DNA from: an uncultured Methylophaga sp.
GTDB taxonomy: Bacteria > Pseudomonadota > Gammaproteobacteria > Nitrosococcales > Methylophagaceae
NCBI GenBank assembly: GCA_946885755.1
Contig: CAMPHB010000073.1
Coordinates: 1-6,696 of the forward strand
Direction of reading: 5' to 3'
Length of the DNA stretch: 6,696 bases
Shown piece by piece: positions 1 through 6,696 of this stretch. A model generated the notes under the pieces. The model saw only the letters and a list, made by a program, of their open reading frames with translations, was not told the origin of the DNA and ran no database searches. Both the position numbers and the translations under genes were made by a program. Position 1 is the first letter of the stretch; each line of letters begins with the position of its first letter.

Positions 1-1018
1 CAGCAAATTTTGCCAGATGGTCATCGGCATCCAGATACCAGATATCACCACGCTGACTCAGACTGGTTAGTGGTAACTGCCATAAACCATCGCGTTCACT
101 GCCGGCCAGTGTGGCTTTAACAAAGGTGCCGGGATTCAGCGGTGGTTGTTGATCCAGCGGTTTTTCAACACCAATAATTAAAGAACGCTGCCGGGTGGTG
201 CCATCCAGATGTTGTTCACTACGCAGTACCTGGCCCAGCCATTGGTCATTACCTTCTACAGCTTGCAGCTGCACTGGCCATTGGGTTGCCAGCATCTGGC
301 TGGTCGCCGGCAGGCTTTGCCATTCACGCTCTGACAAAGCCACCGAGACTTCAATTAAATCTGTGCAGTATAACGTTGCGATCTGCGTACCGGTTTGCAC
401 AAAACTGCCCGGTGAAATATCGCGACTGACCACCAATGCATCAAATGGCGCTTTGATTTGGGTAAATTGCAGATCTTTTTCGGCGCTTTGTAATTGGGCG
501 CGGGCATTGTCAACGGCTGCCTGCGCCTGAGCCAGTTGTGGTTTACGCAGTACCAAATCATCGGGTTCACCGGCAAGCCCCGATGCCTGCCATTCTGCAG
601 CGGCCTGAAGGCCCTGACGTTGTTCCTGAATTAACAGTAACTCAGCTTCGGCCAGTTGCTGTTTTGCCTCGGCCACCGCTGCCCGATAATCACTGTTTTC
701 AAGCGTTGCCAGCGTGGTGCCTTTGGTAACCCGCAAACCGGTTTCAAAGGCTTCTGAAGTGCTTTCGACCTGACCGGCGACCTGCGCACTGAGCAACACA
801 TTAAAATGGGGGGTGGCGGCGCCAAACGCACTGATACTGGCCTGATAACGACCCGCTTTGACATTAACCACCGACACATCCGGGCGGATCACAGGCACCT
901 CGCGCTTGATGATCGGCCGGTTGGCATACTCAGCCATCATTTGCCGACTCAGCAAAAAAATAATGGCCAGAATGATGGCCGCCGCGATAAAAGCCAGCCA
1001 CTGAATTCGCCGCGTCAT
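1..1018 (-). CDS. Efflux RND transporter periplasmic adaptor subunit (HlyD/AcrA family), 3' end cut by window
   Basis: Periplasmic adaptor (membrane fusion protein) that would link an inner-membrane pump to the outer-membrane channel encoded just upstream. I translated 339 codons; the reading frame stays open to the window edge, so the C-terminus is missing. In order: a basic N-terminus (MTRR) and one hydrophobic segment at residues 8-24, acting as anchor or uncleaved signal with no lipobox; first half of the lipoyl/barrel-sandwich domain at about 70-110 (SAQVAGQV, then a V-x-KG-x-x-LATLE run); a short, Ala/Gln-rich alpha-helical hairpin at about 112-185; second lipoyl half at about 185-216 (IKAPFDALV, then SPGSFVQTG); then the beta-barrel and the start of the membrane-proximal domain (LPLTSL near 315-320). 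Start: the ATG at 1018 has GGAG eight bases upstream and overlaps the preceding stop as ATGA, which suggests translational coupling. The pump partner is inferred, and substrates cannot be read from the sequence. Confidence 0.9.
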   Translation of the reverse strand, partial: MTRRIQWLAFIAAAIILAIIFLLSRQMMAEYANRPIIKREVPVIRPDVSVVNVKAGRYQASISAFGAATPHFNVLLSAQVAGQVESTSEAFETGLRVTKGTTLATLENSDYRAAVAEAKQQLAEAELLLIQEQRQGLQAAAEWQASGLAGEPDDLVLRKPQLAQAQAAVDNARAQLQSAEKDLQFTQIKAPFDALVVSRDISPGSFVQTGTQIATLYCTDLIEVSVALSEREWQSLPATSQMLATQWPVQLQAVEGNDQWLGQVLRSEQHLDGTTRQRSLIIGVEKPLDQQPPLNPGTFVKATLAGSERDGLWQLPLTSLSQRGDIWYLDADDHLAKFA

Positions 1019-2388
1019 GCGTTGATCTCCATACCAAGCGCCAGGCCCAGATTGATACGATTCAGCAACCGCTGATATATCAGATCATCCCGTTGCGCTT
1101 TCAAGTCAAAATTTTGCTGTTGCACGGTCAGTAAGTCGAGAATGGTCCTCAGACCACTCTGATAGCCTGCCTGATATTGCTGTAAATTGTTTTCGGCACT
1201 GGCCAGCGCTGTTTCGACTGATTGTTGCTGACTTTGTAACGCCTGCTCAAAACTCAGCGCCTGTTCAATTTCAGTCACCGCCGTCAGCAATTGATCGCGG
1301 TAATCCTGATAAGCAATTGCCGTTTGCAACTCGTTAATTTCGGCGGTGGCTTTGCGCTGACCACCTTCATACAGCGGTGCCGTTAATTGACCCAGTAAAG
1401 ACCAGGCCGGTGCGGCAAATAATGCGGCGCGTGGTGAGCGGGCGACATCCTGCAAAATCGCCTGAAAATCGAGACGCGGCAGTAAATCTTTATAAGCCGC
1501 ATCGGTTCGCAATTCAGCAGCGCTGATGGCAACGTAAGCGGCGCGCAGATCCGGCCGGCGACTTAAGGTTTGTTCGGGTAAATCCGCAATGGGCAGTAAT
1601 ACCGCCGGATAGGTTTCCGGCACTTCATCGAGTGATGGCAGCTGGGTCTGACCCAAAAGCGTACGCAGCAGTAAATGCTGCTGACGCTGATTTTCCTGTA
1701 ATGCCGTTAAGCGCGCCTCAGAGCTTGCCACCGCGCTGCGGGCACTGTCCAGATCTTCCAACAAGCCCAGTCCCAGTTGATAACGTTCCAGAATAAAGCT
1801 TTCGGTTTGTTGCAGACTTTGTAAACGCTGCTGCTCAATATCACTGGCACGCTGCTGGGCGATCAAGGTCAGCCAGCTTTTAATGACCTCGGCGGCCAGC
1901 GTGTCACGCGCTGATTGCAATAGCAGGGTTTGTTGCTGGATGTCCTGCTGCGCAGCCGTTTCCAGATCATCAAGTTGTCCCCACAAATCAGCCTGCCAGC
2001 TGACGCTGAGATCACTGTTAAAGGTGGTGTCACTATCCTCACTGCGGCTTGCACCAAATCCAGCACTGACTGCGGGCAGCGAGGCGGCTTCGCTGATAGT
2101 CAATTGTTTTTCGAGAATTTGCAGCGTCAGCAGGGTTTGCTGCAGGCCGGGATTATTTTCAAGCGCTGCATCCACCAGCGGCATCACAGCAGGGGCTTCA
2201 ATCAAGTCATTTAAATTGCTGACGGCGACCGCATCAGCTGAATTCTGCCATGGTGAGACTGTAGCCGACTCAGCATCAATTTGTTGCTGATAATCCGGTT
2301 GTGACGGACTGACACTACAACCGCTGACCCACAGCACCATCATTAGGCCGGAATAAAAAGTCGATCTTGATATGTGCACTGCTGGCAT
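1015..2388 (-). CDS. Efflux transporter outer-membrane lipoprotein (NodT/OprM type, OEP family)
   Basis: Outer-membrane channel of a tripartite efflux pump, 457 residues, the usual length for the family. It begins with a lipoprotein signal: hydrophobic residues 11-22 ending in lipobox VSGC with the lipidated Cys at 24, followed by Ser, which fits outer-membrane sorting. Two repeated outer-membrane efflux domains follow, at about 65-250 and 270-455. Family hallmarks are visible: SWQADLWGQLDD (130-141), RRPDLRAA (277-284) followed by AELRTDAAYKDLLPRLDF, APLYEGGQRKA (337-347), and YQSGLRTILDLLTVQQQ (409-425). Long Gln/Ala/Leu-rich stretches are expected for the periplasmic helical barrel. The ATG at 2388 has a GAGG-type site only about four bases away; a GTG three codons downstream is a possible alternative start with better spacing and keeps the signal peptide. 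The adaptor gene follows with an ATGA overlap. OprM-like trimer assembly is inferred from the family; substrates are unknown. Confidence 0.93.
   Translation of the reverse strand: MPAVHISRSTFYSGLMMVLWVSGCSVSPSQPDYQQQIDAESATVSPWQNSADAVAVSNLNDLIEAPAVMPLVDAALENNPGLQQTLLTLQILEKQLTISEAASLPAVSAGFGASRSEDSDTTFNSDLSVSWQADLWGQLDDLETAAQQDIQQQTLLLQSARDTLAAEVIKSWLTLIAQQRASDIEQQRLQSLQQTESFILERYQLGLGLLEDLDSARSAVASSEARLTALQENQRQQHLLLRTLLGQTQLPSLDEVPETYPAVLLPIADLPEQTLSRRPDLRAAYVAISAAELRTDAAYKDLLPRLDFQAILQDVARSPRAALFAAPAWSLLGQLTAPLYEGGQRKATAEINELQTAIAYQDYRDQLLTAVTEIEQALSFEQALQSQQQSVETALASAENNLQQYQAGYQSGLRTILDLLTVQQQNFDLKAQRDDLIYQRLLNRINLGLALGMEINA
1026..1030 (-). promoter_or_regulatory. Ribosome binding site of the adaptor gene, inside the upstream gene
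   Basis: On the minus strand this reads GGAGA, with GGAG eight bases before the ATG at 1018. It lies in the last codons of the outer-membrane lipoprotein gene, whose TGA (1017-1015) overlaps the adaptor ATG. It supports the chosen adaptor start and coupled translation of the two pump parts. Confidence 0.7.
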
Positions 2389-2449
2389 TCTCCCTCGGGA
2401 TCAATGAATCCTGATTGATGACATTAAGCACTGTCAGGTTAAAGCCCGG
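2389..2449 (-). promoter_or_regulatory. Gap before the outer-membrane lipoprotein gene, with a small inverted repeat
   Basis: These 61 bases separate the transporter stop from the lipoprotein start. They hold an imperfect palindrome at 2400-2419 (ATCAAT, eight bases, ATTGAT) ending 11 bases before the start codon. A direct repeat of ggttaa (plus strand) at 2437-2442 and 2448-2453 is spaced 11 bases, about one helical turn, and overlaps the transporter stop. Either could be a regulator site. A CTGACA on the minus strand resembles a -35 box but has no good -10 box at the right distance. There is no stem followed by a T-run, so no intrinsic terminator is visible and readthrough from upstream is plausible. 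Confidence 0.3.
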
Positions 2450-3022
2450 TTAAGGCGACAGACTTTTTGCTTTGGCCCAGAAATCTGCCTGTATCAGCCA
2501 TTTCAGAAATAAGCCAAAAAGCGCGCACAAGCTCATGACCAGGACCATCGGCAGCGGACTGCCGTCACTGAGGGTGGTTACCAGCCAGCCGCTGGCCGCA
2601 CCGGTCATAAAACCACAGGCGCCCAATAGGGCCGTGGCGGTTGCGGCGCTATACGGAAAATATTCCACGGTGCTGGCAATAGCATTGGCAACGGTCAGGC
2701 CTTGAAAGCCGATAAACAGCATAATACCGGCCACCAACAACTCTAATTGCGGCGTGTCGCTTAACAGCACATAACTCAGCAGTAACAGACCAATCAATAA
2801 CTGTAGCAACTGTCCGATAGTCAGCAGGCTGGCCGGCGGCTGATAACGCAGCAGGCGCATATTAAGCCGGTTAAAAGCCACCATTACCAGCACATTGGCG
2901 CCGAATAAAAACGGGTACAGGGTTTCACTGACGCCGAAATAGCCCATGTAAACCGAAGGTGAGGCGGTAATAAAGGTAAATAAGCCGCCAAATGAAAAAC
3001 ATTGCGCCGCCAGAAATCCCAT
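2450..3022 (-). CDS. C-terminal half of the Bcr/CflA transporter (helices 7-12)
   Basis: This open frame of 190 residues carries the last six helices. It starts in helix 7, with FGGLFTFITASPSVYM matching the family pattern of a Phe/Gly-rich helix 7 ending in a SPxVY motif. Later come FNRLNMRLLR (helix 8-9 loop) and the Ala/Gly-rich helix 11 region around ATALLGACGFMTGAASG. The first in-frame ATG (3022) lies 27 bases after the TAA at 3052-3050, and has only AGG two bases before it, a poor ribosome site. Independent translation would therefore need reinitiation. It is best treated as the second part of the interrupted gene. Confidence 0.55.
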   Translation of the reverse strand: MGFLAAQCFSFGGLFTFITASPSVYMGYFGVSETLYPFLFGANVLVMVAFNRLNMRLLRYQPPASLLTIGQLLQLLIGLLLLSYVLLSDTPQLELLVAGIMLFIGFQGLTVANAIASTVEYFPYSAATATALLGACGFMTGAASGWLVTTLSDGSPLPMVLVMSLCALFGLFLKWLIQADFWAKAKSLSP

Positions 3023-3049
3023 TGCCTGACGATGGCTTAAAACCGAGTC

Positions 3050-3655
3050 TTAACGTTTCAGCGCTCTGGGTTTGTCTGCAATATATTGATGGGTTTCCGG
3101 TAAATAACGATATAACAGCCAGCCCAGCAGCAGGGCGTACACCAGCAAAAAGCCAAAAATAAACCGCCAGCCAGCGAGGTGCAGTAACAGCATGCCAATC
3201 ATCGGTGCCAGCAATGGCGCGACCATCATGATAATCGCCATTTGTGATAAATGTCGGGCACTGTCGCGGCCGCTGCTGATATCCCGGATCACCGCTGACG
3301 AGTTGACAATCGCCAGCCCGCCACCTATCGCCTGAACCAGCCGCCATAACCAGATGGCTTCGATGGTTTGACTGAAAATGATGCCGGCACTGCCAATGCT
3401 GAACAGGCTGATGCCGCTGAAAATAATCCGCCGCCGGCCAAAATGATCCGACAGCGGCCCGCCAATAATTTGGCCGATAGCAAAGCCGCCGAGAAATAAA
3501 CTCAGTGATAATTCAACATCATGGATGGGGATATGCAGCTGTTTTGCCATCGCCGGCATCGCCGGTAAATAGGCATCAATCGCCAGCGGCGCCATGGCAG
3601 TTAAGGCGGCCAGCATTAAAATCAGCAGATTTACTTGTCTGGATGACAGGGCCAT
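3050..3655 (-). CDS. N-terminal half of the Bcr/CflA transporter (helices 1-6)
   Basis: This open frame of 201 residues carries the first six membrane helices. It shows the Bcr/CflA helix-1 signature around IDAYLPAMP (26-34), MFS motif A GGPLSDHFGRRR (65-76) in the loop between helices 2 and 3, the motif B region RLVQAIGGG with Arg105, the VIRD segment (122-125), and the motif C-like helix 5 segment APLLAPMIG (146-154). YLPET near 184-188 marks the end of helix 6. The ATG at 3655 is the first start after an in-frame TGA at 3685-3683; upstream there is only a weak GGA about eight bases away. A six-helix half alone is not expected to transport, so it should be read as part of the interrupted gene unless the stop is disproved. 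Confidence 0.6.
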   Translation of the reverse strand: MALSSRQVNLLILMLAALTAMAPLAIDAYLPAMPAMAKQLHIPIHDVELSLSLFLGGFAIGQIIGGPLSDHFGRRRIIFSGISLFSIGSAGIIFSQTIEAIWLWRLVQAIGGGLAIVNSSAVIRDISSGRDSARHLSQMAIIMMVAPLLAPMIGMLLLHLAGWRFIFGFLLVYALLLGWLLYRYLPETHQYIADKPRALKR

Positions 3656-3672
3656 GCGGCGATTCCATTCTG

Positions 3673-3691
3673 GCCGCTGTGCTCAGCCGGC
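3673..3691 (-). other. Small stem-loop between the channel and transporter genes
   Basis: On the minus strand, directly after the channel stop, GCCGGCTG and CAGCGGC can pair around a four-base AGCA loop with one bulged G. No T-run follows, so it is not a standard intrinsic terminator. It could weakly stabilise or attenuate a shared transcript, or be chance in a GC-rich stretch. Confidence 0.25.
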
Positions 3692-3692
3692 A

Positions 3693-4952
3693 TTAGGAAG
3701 TAACAGTTGCGTTAGACAGGCGCTGGTTACCAAGTTCCCGCATATCAATACCGCTCGGATGCTGAAACACCCGCAAGCCGAATTCCGGCAAAATCGCCAG
3801 TAAATGATCAAAAATATCAGAAGCAATGCCTTCGTATTCGACCCATTCAATGGTGTTGGTAAAGCAATAAATTTCCAGCGGCAGGCCATCAGCTGTCGGT
3901 GACAGTTGCCGTGACATCAGGGTTAAATCCTGACGCACCGGCGGATGGTGTTTTAAATACTGGCTGACATAGGCCCGAAAGCAGCCGATATTGGTCACTC
4001 GGCGGGTATTAACCGGCTCTTTGCCCCATTCTTCCAGCTTATGGTTCCAGGCATCAATATCGCTTTGCTTATCGGTCAAATACTGGCTGAGCAGGTTAAA
4101 ACGGTGCAGTTTTTGTTTTTCTTCGTTATTCAGAAAATGAATGGACTGCTGGTCAATCAGCACACTGCGTTTAATACGGCGGCCACCGGTTTCTTTCATG
4201 CCGCGCCAGTTTTTAAATGGATCAGTAAGAAACCGTTTGGTCGGGATCACGCTGATGGTTTTATCCCAGTTCTGCACTTTGACGGTATGCAGCGCAATAT
4301 CAATGACATCCCCGTCGGCATTGAGCTGCGGCATTTCAATCCAGTCGCCTACGCGTATCAGATCATTGGAACTGATTTGCACACTGGCGACCAGCGACAA
4401 CAACGTGTCCTGAAAAATCAGCAGTAACACTGCCGCCATGGCACCTAAACCGGATAATAAAATCAGCGGTGAACGATCAATTAGCGATGCGATCACCAGG
4501 ATCGTAGCAATGGCAAACACCACGATTTTGACCACCTGAATATAGCCTTTAATCGGTTTTAAATGCGCATCTGGACGTTTTTCATAGGCGCTGTTAACGA
4601 CGGTCAGCAAATTGCTGATTGCCAGCGCAATGGTCAGCACAATAAAAGCGCTGCTGACATTCTGTACCACGGTGATAATAAAAGCCGGCAGACCGGGCAC
4701 CAGATTGACACCCAGCGACAAAATAACCGCCGGCACAATGTTGGCCAGCCGGGCAATAAACGGTGAGTCGGCAATACTGCTTTGTTTATTGATCGCGGTG
4801 GTGCGCAGCAATTTATAAATACCGCGCACCAGAATGCGCTTAACGATCCAGTTGGCGATCCAGGCAACCAAAATCAGCATGGTCACCCCAACCAGTGTTG
4901 ATAGCTGCGGATAGGTTTGTAGCTGCGCCAGCAGTTGCTGATAAACGTCCAT
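3693..4952 (-). CDS. ybdG: Mechanosensitive ion channel, MscS family, YbdG type
   Basis: Inner-membrane channel of the MscS superfamily; the E. coli YbdG relative contributes to the small-conductance response to osmotic stress. With the start chosen here it has 419 residues, against about 415 for E. coli YbdG as I recall it. It has about five membrane segments (roughly 19-40, 68-88, 97-118, 141-157, and the pore-lining 163-191). Strong YbdG hallmarks follow: LSGLGAMAAVL (166-176), QISSNDLIRVGDWIEMP (192-208), ADGDVIDI (212-219), TVKVQNWD (223-230), FKNWRGM (246-252), GGRRIKRS (256-263), NIGCFRAY (321-328), DLTLMSRQL (342-350), GLPLEIYCFTNT (356-367) and ASDIFDH (377-383). The frame stays open upstream to an ATG at 5081, but those 43 residues lack membrane character and exceed family length. 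The ATG at 4952 has GGA five bases upstream and lies about 25 bases after a predicted transcription start. It is the first gene of the leftward set. Confidence 0.9.
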   Translation of the reverse strand: MDVYQQLLAQLQTYPQLSTLVGVTMLILVAWIANWIVKRILVRGIYKLLRTTAINKQSSIADSPFIARLANIVPAVILSLGVNLVPGLPAFIITVVQNVSSAFIVLTIALAISNLLTVVNSAYEKRPDAHLKPIKGYIQVVKIVVFAIATILVIASLIDRSPLILLSGLGAMAAVLLLIFQDTLLSLVASVQISSNDLIRVGDWIEMPQLNADGDVIDIALHTVKVQNWDKTISVIPTKRFLTDPFKNWRGMKETGGRRIKRSVLIDQQSIHFLNNEEKQKLHRFNLLSQYLTDKQSDIDAWNHKLEEWGKEPVNTRRVTNIGCFRAYVSQYLKHHPPVRQDLTLMSRQLSPTADGLPLEIYCFTNTIEWVEYEGIASDIFDHLLAILPEFGLRVFQHPSGIDMRELGNQRLSNATVTS

Positions 4953-4983
4953 AAAATCCAGAAAGTGATATTTTAAAGTGGTG

Positions 4984-5010
4984 ATTGTATCAGCAGATTG
5001 ACGCTGCCAA
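4984..5010 (-). promoter_or_regulatory. Candidate sigma-70 promoter for the YbdG-like channel gene
   Basis: On the minus strand, -35 TTGGCA (5010-5005) and extended -10 TGATACAAT (4992-4984) are separated by a 15-base spacer. The spacer is short, but the TG upstream of the strong TACAAT box can compensate. Transcription would start near 4977, giving a leader of about 25 bases, consistent with the ATG at 4952 and not with the upstream ATG at 5081, which lies before the promoter. Confidence 0.45.
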
Positions 5011-5043
5011 TGCAGGCAAAAACCATTGCAAATTGAGCCTGCA
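5011..5043 (+). repeat. Inverted repeat in the divergent intergenic region
   Basis: TGCAGGC at 5011-5017 is the exact reverse complement of GCCTGCA at 5037-5043, around 19 bases that contain the palindrome TTGCAA (5026-5031). It abuts the candidate -35 of the leftward promoter and overlaps the -35 of the rightward one, a sensible place for an operator controlling both. A seven-base repeat of this kind could arise by chance in a gap this size, so the role is a guess. Confidence 0.3.
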
Positions 5044-5062
5044 ACAGGTTTCGGGCTAAAAT
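5033..5062 (+). promoter_or_regulatory. Candidate sigma-70 promoter for the SulP transporter gene
   Basis: TTGAGC (5033-5038) as -35 and TAAAAT (5057-5062) as -10, separated by 18 bases, would start transcription near 5069 and give a leader of about 147 bases. The -10 box is good and the -35 box moderate. Weaker AT-rich boxes lie nearer the gene, for example around 5156-5161, so the true start could be closer. The rest of the gap up to 5204 holds a small hairpin (ATCGC at 5140-5144 with GCGAT at 5155-5159) and no recognisable riboswitch or small gene. Confidence 0.35.
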
Positions 5063-5204
5063 ACGCGGCCAAACAGGTCAATTACACTTAAAAATGACTC
5101 CACCCTAGCGTTACTGCCAAAGCTGGCTCCCCTTCATAAATCGCTGTTATTCAGGCGATACACTGTGCCTCAAAACGGCGCAAATCCCGTATCAAAATAA
5201 AATT

Positions 5205-5208
5205 AGGA
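5205..5208 (+). promoter_or_regulatory. Ribosome binding site of the SulP gene
   Basis: AGGA lies seven bases before the ATG at 5216, an ordinary spacing that fixes the start of the transporter gene. Confidence 0.75.
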
Positions 5209-5215
5209 ACTGTCT

Positions 5216-6696
5216 ATGCTGCAAACGCTGAAACGCGATTGGCTGAGTAATGTCCGTGCTGATCTCATCGCCGGTCTGGTCGTTGCTCTGGCGCTGATTC
5301 CCGAGGCCATTGCTTTCTCTATCATCGCTGGCGTCGACCCAAAAGTCGGTTTATATGCGTCTTTTTGTATTGCTGTGATTATTGCCTTCGTCGGTGGCCG
5401 GCCGGGCATGATCTCAGCGGCGACTGGTGCCATGGCGTTGCTGATGATTACACTGGTTAAAGAGCATGGCCTTGAATATTTGCTGGCGGCGACGTTATTT
5501 ACCGGTGTGTTACAAATTGCTGCCGGCTATTTCAAACTCGGTGACCTGATGCGCTTTGTCTCGCGTTCGGTGGTCACCGGTTTTGTTAACGCGCTGGCGA
5601 TCTTGATATTTATGGCGCAACTACCGGAACTGACCAATGTCACCTGGCATGTCTATGCCATGACCGCCGCCGGACTGGGCATCATTTATTTATTCCCGTA
5701 TGTACCCAAAGTCGGCAAGTTACTGCCATCACCACTGGTGACCATCATCGTTTTGACATTGGTGGCCGTCTTCTTGGATCTGGAGATTCGCACAGTTGGC
5801 GATATGGGCGAACTACCGGACACCTTGCCGATTTTCCTGTGGCCGGATGTACCGCTTAACTTTGCAACGCTGGCGATTATCTTCCCATATTCCGTTGCGC
5901 TGGCCGTAGTCGGTCTGCTGGAGTCAATGATGACAGCGACCATTGTTGACGATCTGACTGATACCAGCAGTGATAAAAATCGTGAATGTAAAGGGCAGGG
6001 CATCGCCAACATCGGTTCAGGTCTGCTTGGCGGTATGGCAGGCTGTGCAATGATTGGGCAGTCGGTGATTAACGTTAAATCCGGTGGCCGCGGGCGTTTA
6101 TCGACTTTGTCGGCCGGCGTTTTTCTGATTCTGATGATTCTGGTGTTTGATGATTTGCTGGTGCAAATTCCGATGGCGGCGCTGGTTGCTGTGATGATCA
6201 TGGTGTCGATAGGTACCTTTTCATGGGATTCTTTGCGCGATATGAAAAAACATCCGCTATCGACCAATATCGTTATGGTGGTGACGGTGATTGTTGTGGT
6301 GGCCACCCATAATCTGGCGATCGGTGTGTTTGTCGGTGTATTGCTGGCGGCATTGTTTTTTGCCAACAAAGTCGGCCAGTTTATGGTGGTTAAAAGTGAG
6401 CTCAGTGATGAGGACACGCAGCGCCGTTATCAGATCCTCGGCCAGGTGTTTTTTGCTTCAGCCGATAAATTCGCTGCTAGTTTTGACTTTAAAGAAGCAC
6501 TGGATAAAGTGCAGATTGATCTGACCCATGCGCATTTTTGGGACATTACTTCGGTATCAGCGCTCGATAAGGTGGTGATTAAATTCCGCCGTGAAGGCAC
6601 TGAAGTGGAACTGATAGGTATGAATGACGCCACCGCCACCATCGTCGATCAGTTTGGTGTGCATGATAAGCCGGAACAAGTCGAAAAAATGCTCGC
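5216..6696 (+). CDS. SulP family inorganic anion transporter with STAS domain, 3' end cut by window
   Basis: Inner-membrane anion transporter of the SulP/SLC26 family. Relatives move sulfate, bicarbonate or dicarboxylates, and the substrate here cannot be read from sequence. I translated 493 codons with no stop; the family's compact members are about this long, so only a few codons should be missing. The conserved first-helix block is clear ([17 protein letters not shown] at 19-35, then [13 protein letters not shown] at 38-50), as is SAATGAMA (68-75) at the helix-3 half-helix. The conserved segment around 236-300 contains ESMMTA, then [20 protein letters not shown] and [17 protein letters not shown] cytoplasmic STAS domain spans about 405-485, with [20 protein letters not shown] (435-454) as its core. 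The protein begins with [17 protein letters not shown], a typical short amphipathic lead-in. It is divergent from the channel gene across a 263-base gap. The IPEA version of the first-helix motif, rather than the more usual Pro-x-x-Met-Ala-Tyr, fits a compact bacterial subgroup that is often annotated only as sodium-independent anion transporter. Confidence 0.92.
   Translation, partial: MLQTLKRDWLSNVRADLIAGLVVALALIPEAIAFSIIAGVDPKVGLYASFCIAVIIAFVGGRPGMISAATGAMALLMITLVKEHGLEYLLAATLFTGVLQIAAGYFKLGDLMRFVSRSVVTGFVNALAILIFMAQLPELTNVTWHVYAMTAAGLGIIYLFPYVPKVGKLLPSPLVTIIVLTLVAVFLDLEIRTVGDMGELPDTLPIFLWPDVPLNFATLAIIFPYSVALAVVGLLESMMTATIVDDLTDTSSDKNRECKGQGIANIGSGLLGGMAGCAMIGQSVINVKSGGRGRLSTLSAGVFLILMILVFDDLLVQIPMAALVAVMIMVSIGTFSWDSLRDMKKHPLSTNIVMVVTVIVVVATHNLAIGVFVGVLLAALFFANKVGQFMVVKSELSDEDTQRRYQILGQVFFASADKFAASFDFKEALDKVQIDLTHAHFWDITSVSALDKVVIKFRREGTEVELIGMNDATATIVDQFGVHDKPEQVEKML

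Larger units (their letters stand above)
2450..3655 (-). pseudogene. Bcr/CflA family multidrug efflux MFS transporter, interrupted by an in-frame stop
   Basis: Taken as a whole this is a 401-codon, 12-helix major facilitator drug/H+ antiporter of the Bcr/CflA type, close to the family's usual length. It is broken only by TAA at 3052-3050 (codon 202). The two flanking open frames (3655-3050 and 3022-2450) are in the same frame, and the nine codons between the stop and the second ATG read DSVLSHRQA, a natural continuation of the central loop into helix 7. So this is a single nonsense change, not a frameshift or deletion. The stop falls in the cytoplasmic loop between helices 6 and 7. No terminator or rearrangement is visible and both halves look conserved, suggesting a recent mutation or a base-call error. 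A working split protein or stop readthrough cannot be excluded. It lies 37 bases after the channel gene and 61 bases before the pump lipoprotein gene. Confidence 0.8.

Noticed and set aside
195..530. A 111-codon plus-strand open frame at the left end
   Set aside because: It is the antisense shadow of the adaptor gene, which reads through this whole stretch with adaptor-family motifs.
1883..2290. A 135-codon plus-strand open frame inside the outer-membrane lipoprotein gene
   Set aside because: It is antisense to a gene with full family motifs, and its Ser/Cys/Arg-rich translation has no recognisable domain.
2925..3347. A 140-codon minus-strand open frame crossing the stop in the Bcr/CflA gene, which could suggest a frameshift
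   Set aside because: Its translation does not resemble an MFS transporter, and both real halves are in one common frame, so no frame change is needed to join them.
3673..3691. Intrinsic terminator between the channel and transporter genes
   Set aside because: The stem is bulged and there is no downstream T-run on the minus strand, so it is listed only as a weak stem-loop.
4953..5081. A 43-residue N-terminal extension of the YbdG-like channel from the ATG at 5081
   Set aside because: It lacks membrane or signal character, exceeds the family length, would begin upstream of the best promoter, and the ATG at 4952 has a reasonable ribosome site.
5686..6417. A 243-codon open frame on the minus strand inside the SulP gene
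   Set aside because: It lies wholly antisense to a well-supported transporter gene, is Ser/Thr/Ile-rich low-complexity protein without recognisable domains, and is best explained by the codon pattern of the sense gene.

Overview
The window reads as ordinary chromosome from a gram-negative bacterium, most likely a gammaproteobacterium. This is inferred from a tripartite-pump outer-membrane lipoprotein, a Bcr/CflA-type drug transporter and a close YbdG-type mechanosensitive channel. I cannot name a genus. No tRNA, rRNA, CRISPR array, insertion sequence or phage gene is visible.

Layout: four genes run leftward (minus strand) over about positions 1-4952, and one gene runs rightward from 5216 off the right edge. 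In transcription order the leftward set is: a YbdG-like MscS-family channel (4952-3693); a Bcr/CflA multidrug transporter (3655-2450) interrupted by one in-frame TAA at 3052-3050; a NodT/OprM-type outer-membrane efflux lipoprotein (2388-1015); and an HlyD/AcrA-type periplasmic adaptor (1018 to beyond position 1), which overlaps the lipoprotein gene by 4 bases (ATGA). Gaps of 37 and 61 bases separate the first three genes, so one transcript is possible. The adaptor and lipoprotein are two of the three parts of an efflux pump; the inner-membrane pump, probably RND type, is expected just beyond the left edge.

The rightward gene encodes a SulP (SLC26-like) anion transporter with a C-terminal STAS domain, and is almost complete at the right edge. 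The 263-base divergent gap (4953-5215) between it and the channel gene holds plausible sigma-70 promoters facing both ways, with a 7-base inverted repeat between them.

The most notable point is the split Bcr/CflA gene. Both six-helix halves look intact and in the same frame, separated only by one stop codon in the central cytoplasmic loop. It is a recent nonsense mutation, a sequencing error or, less likely, a functional split or readthrough gene. I found no convincing undescribed system.
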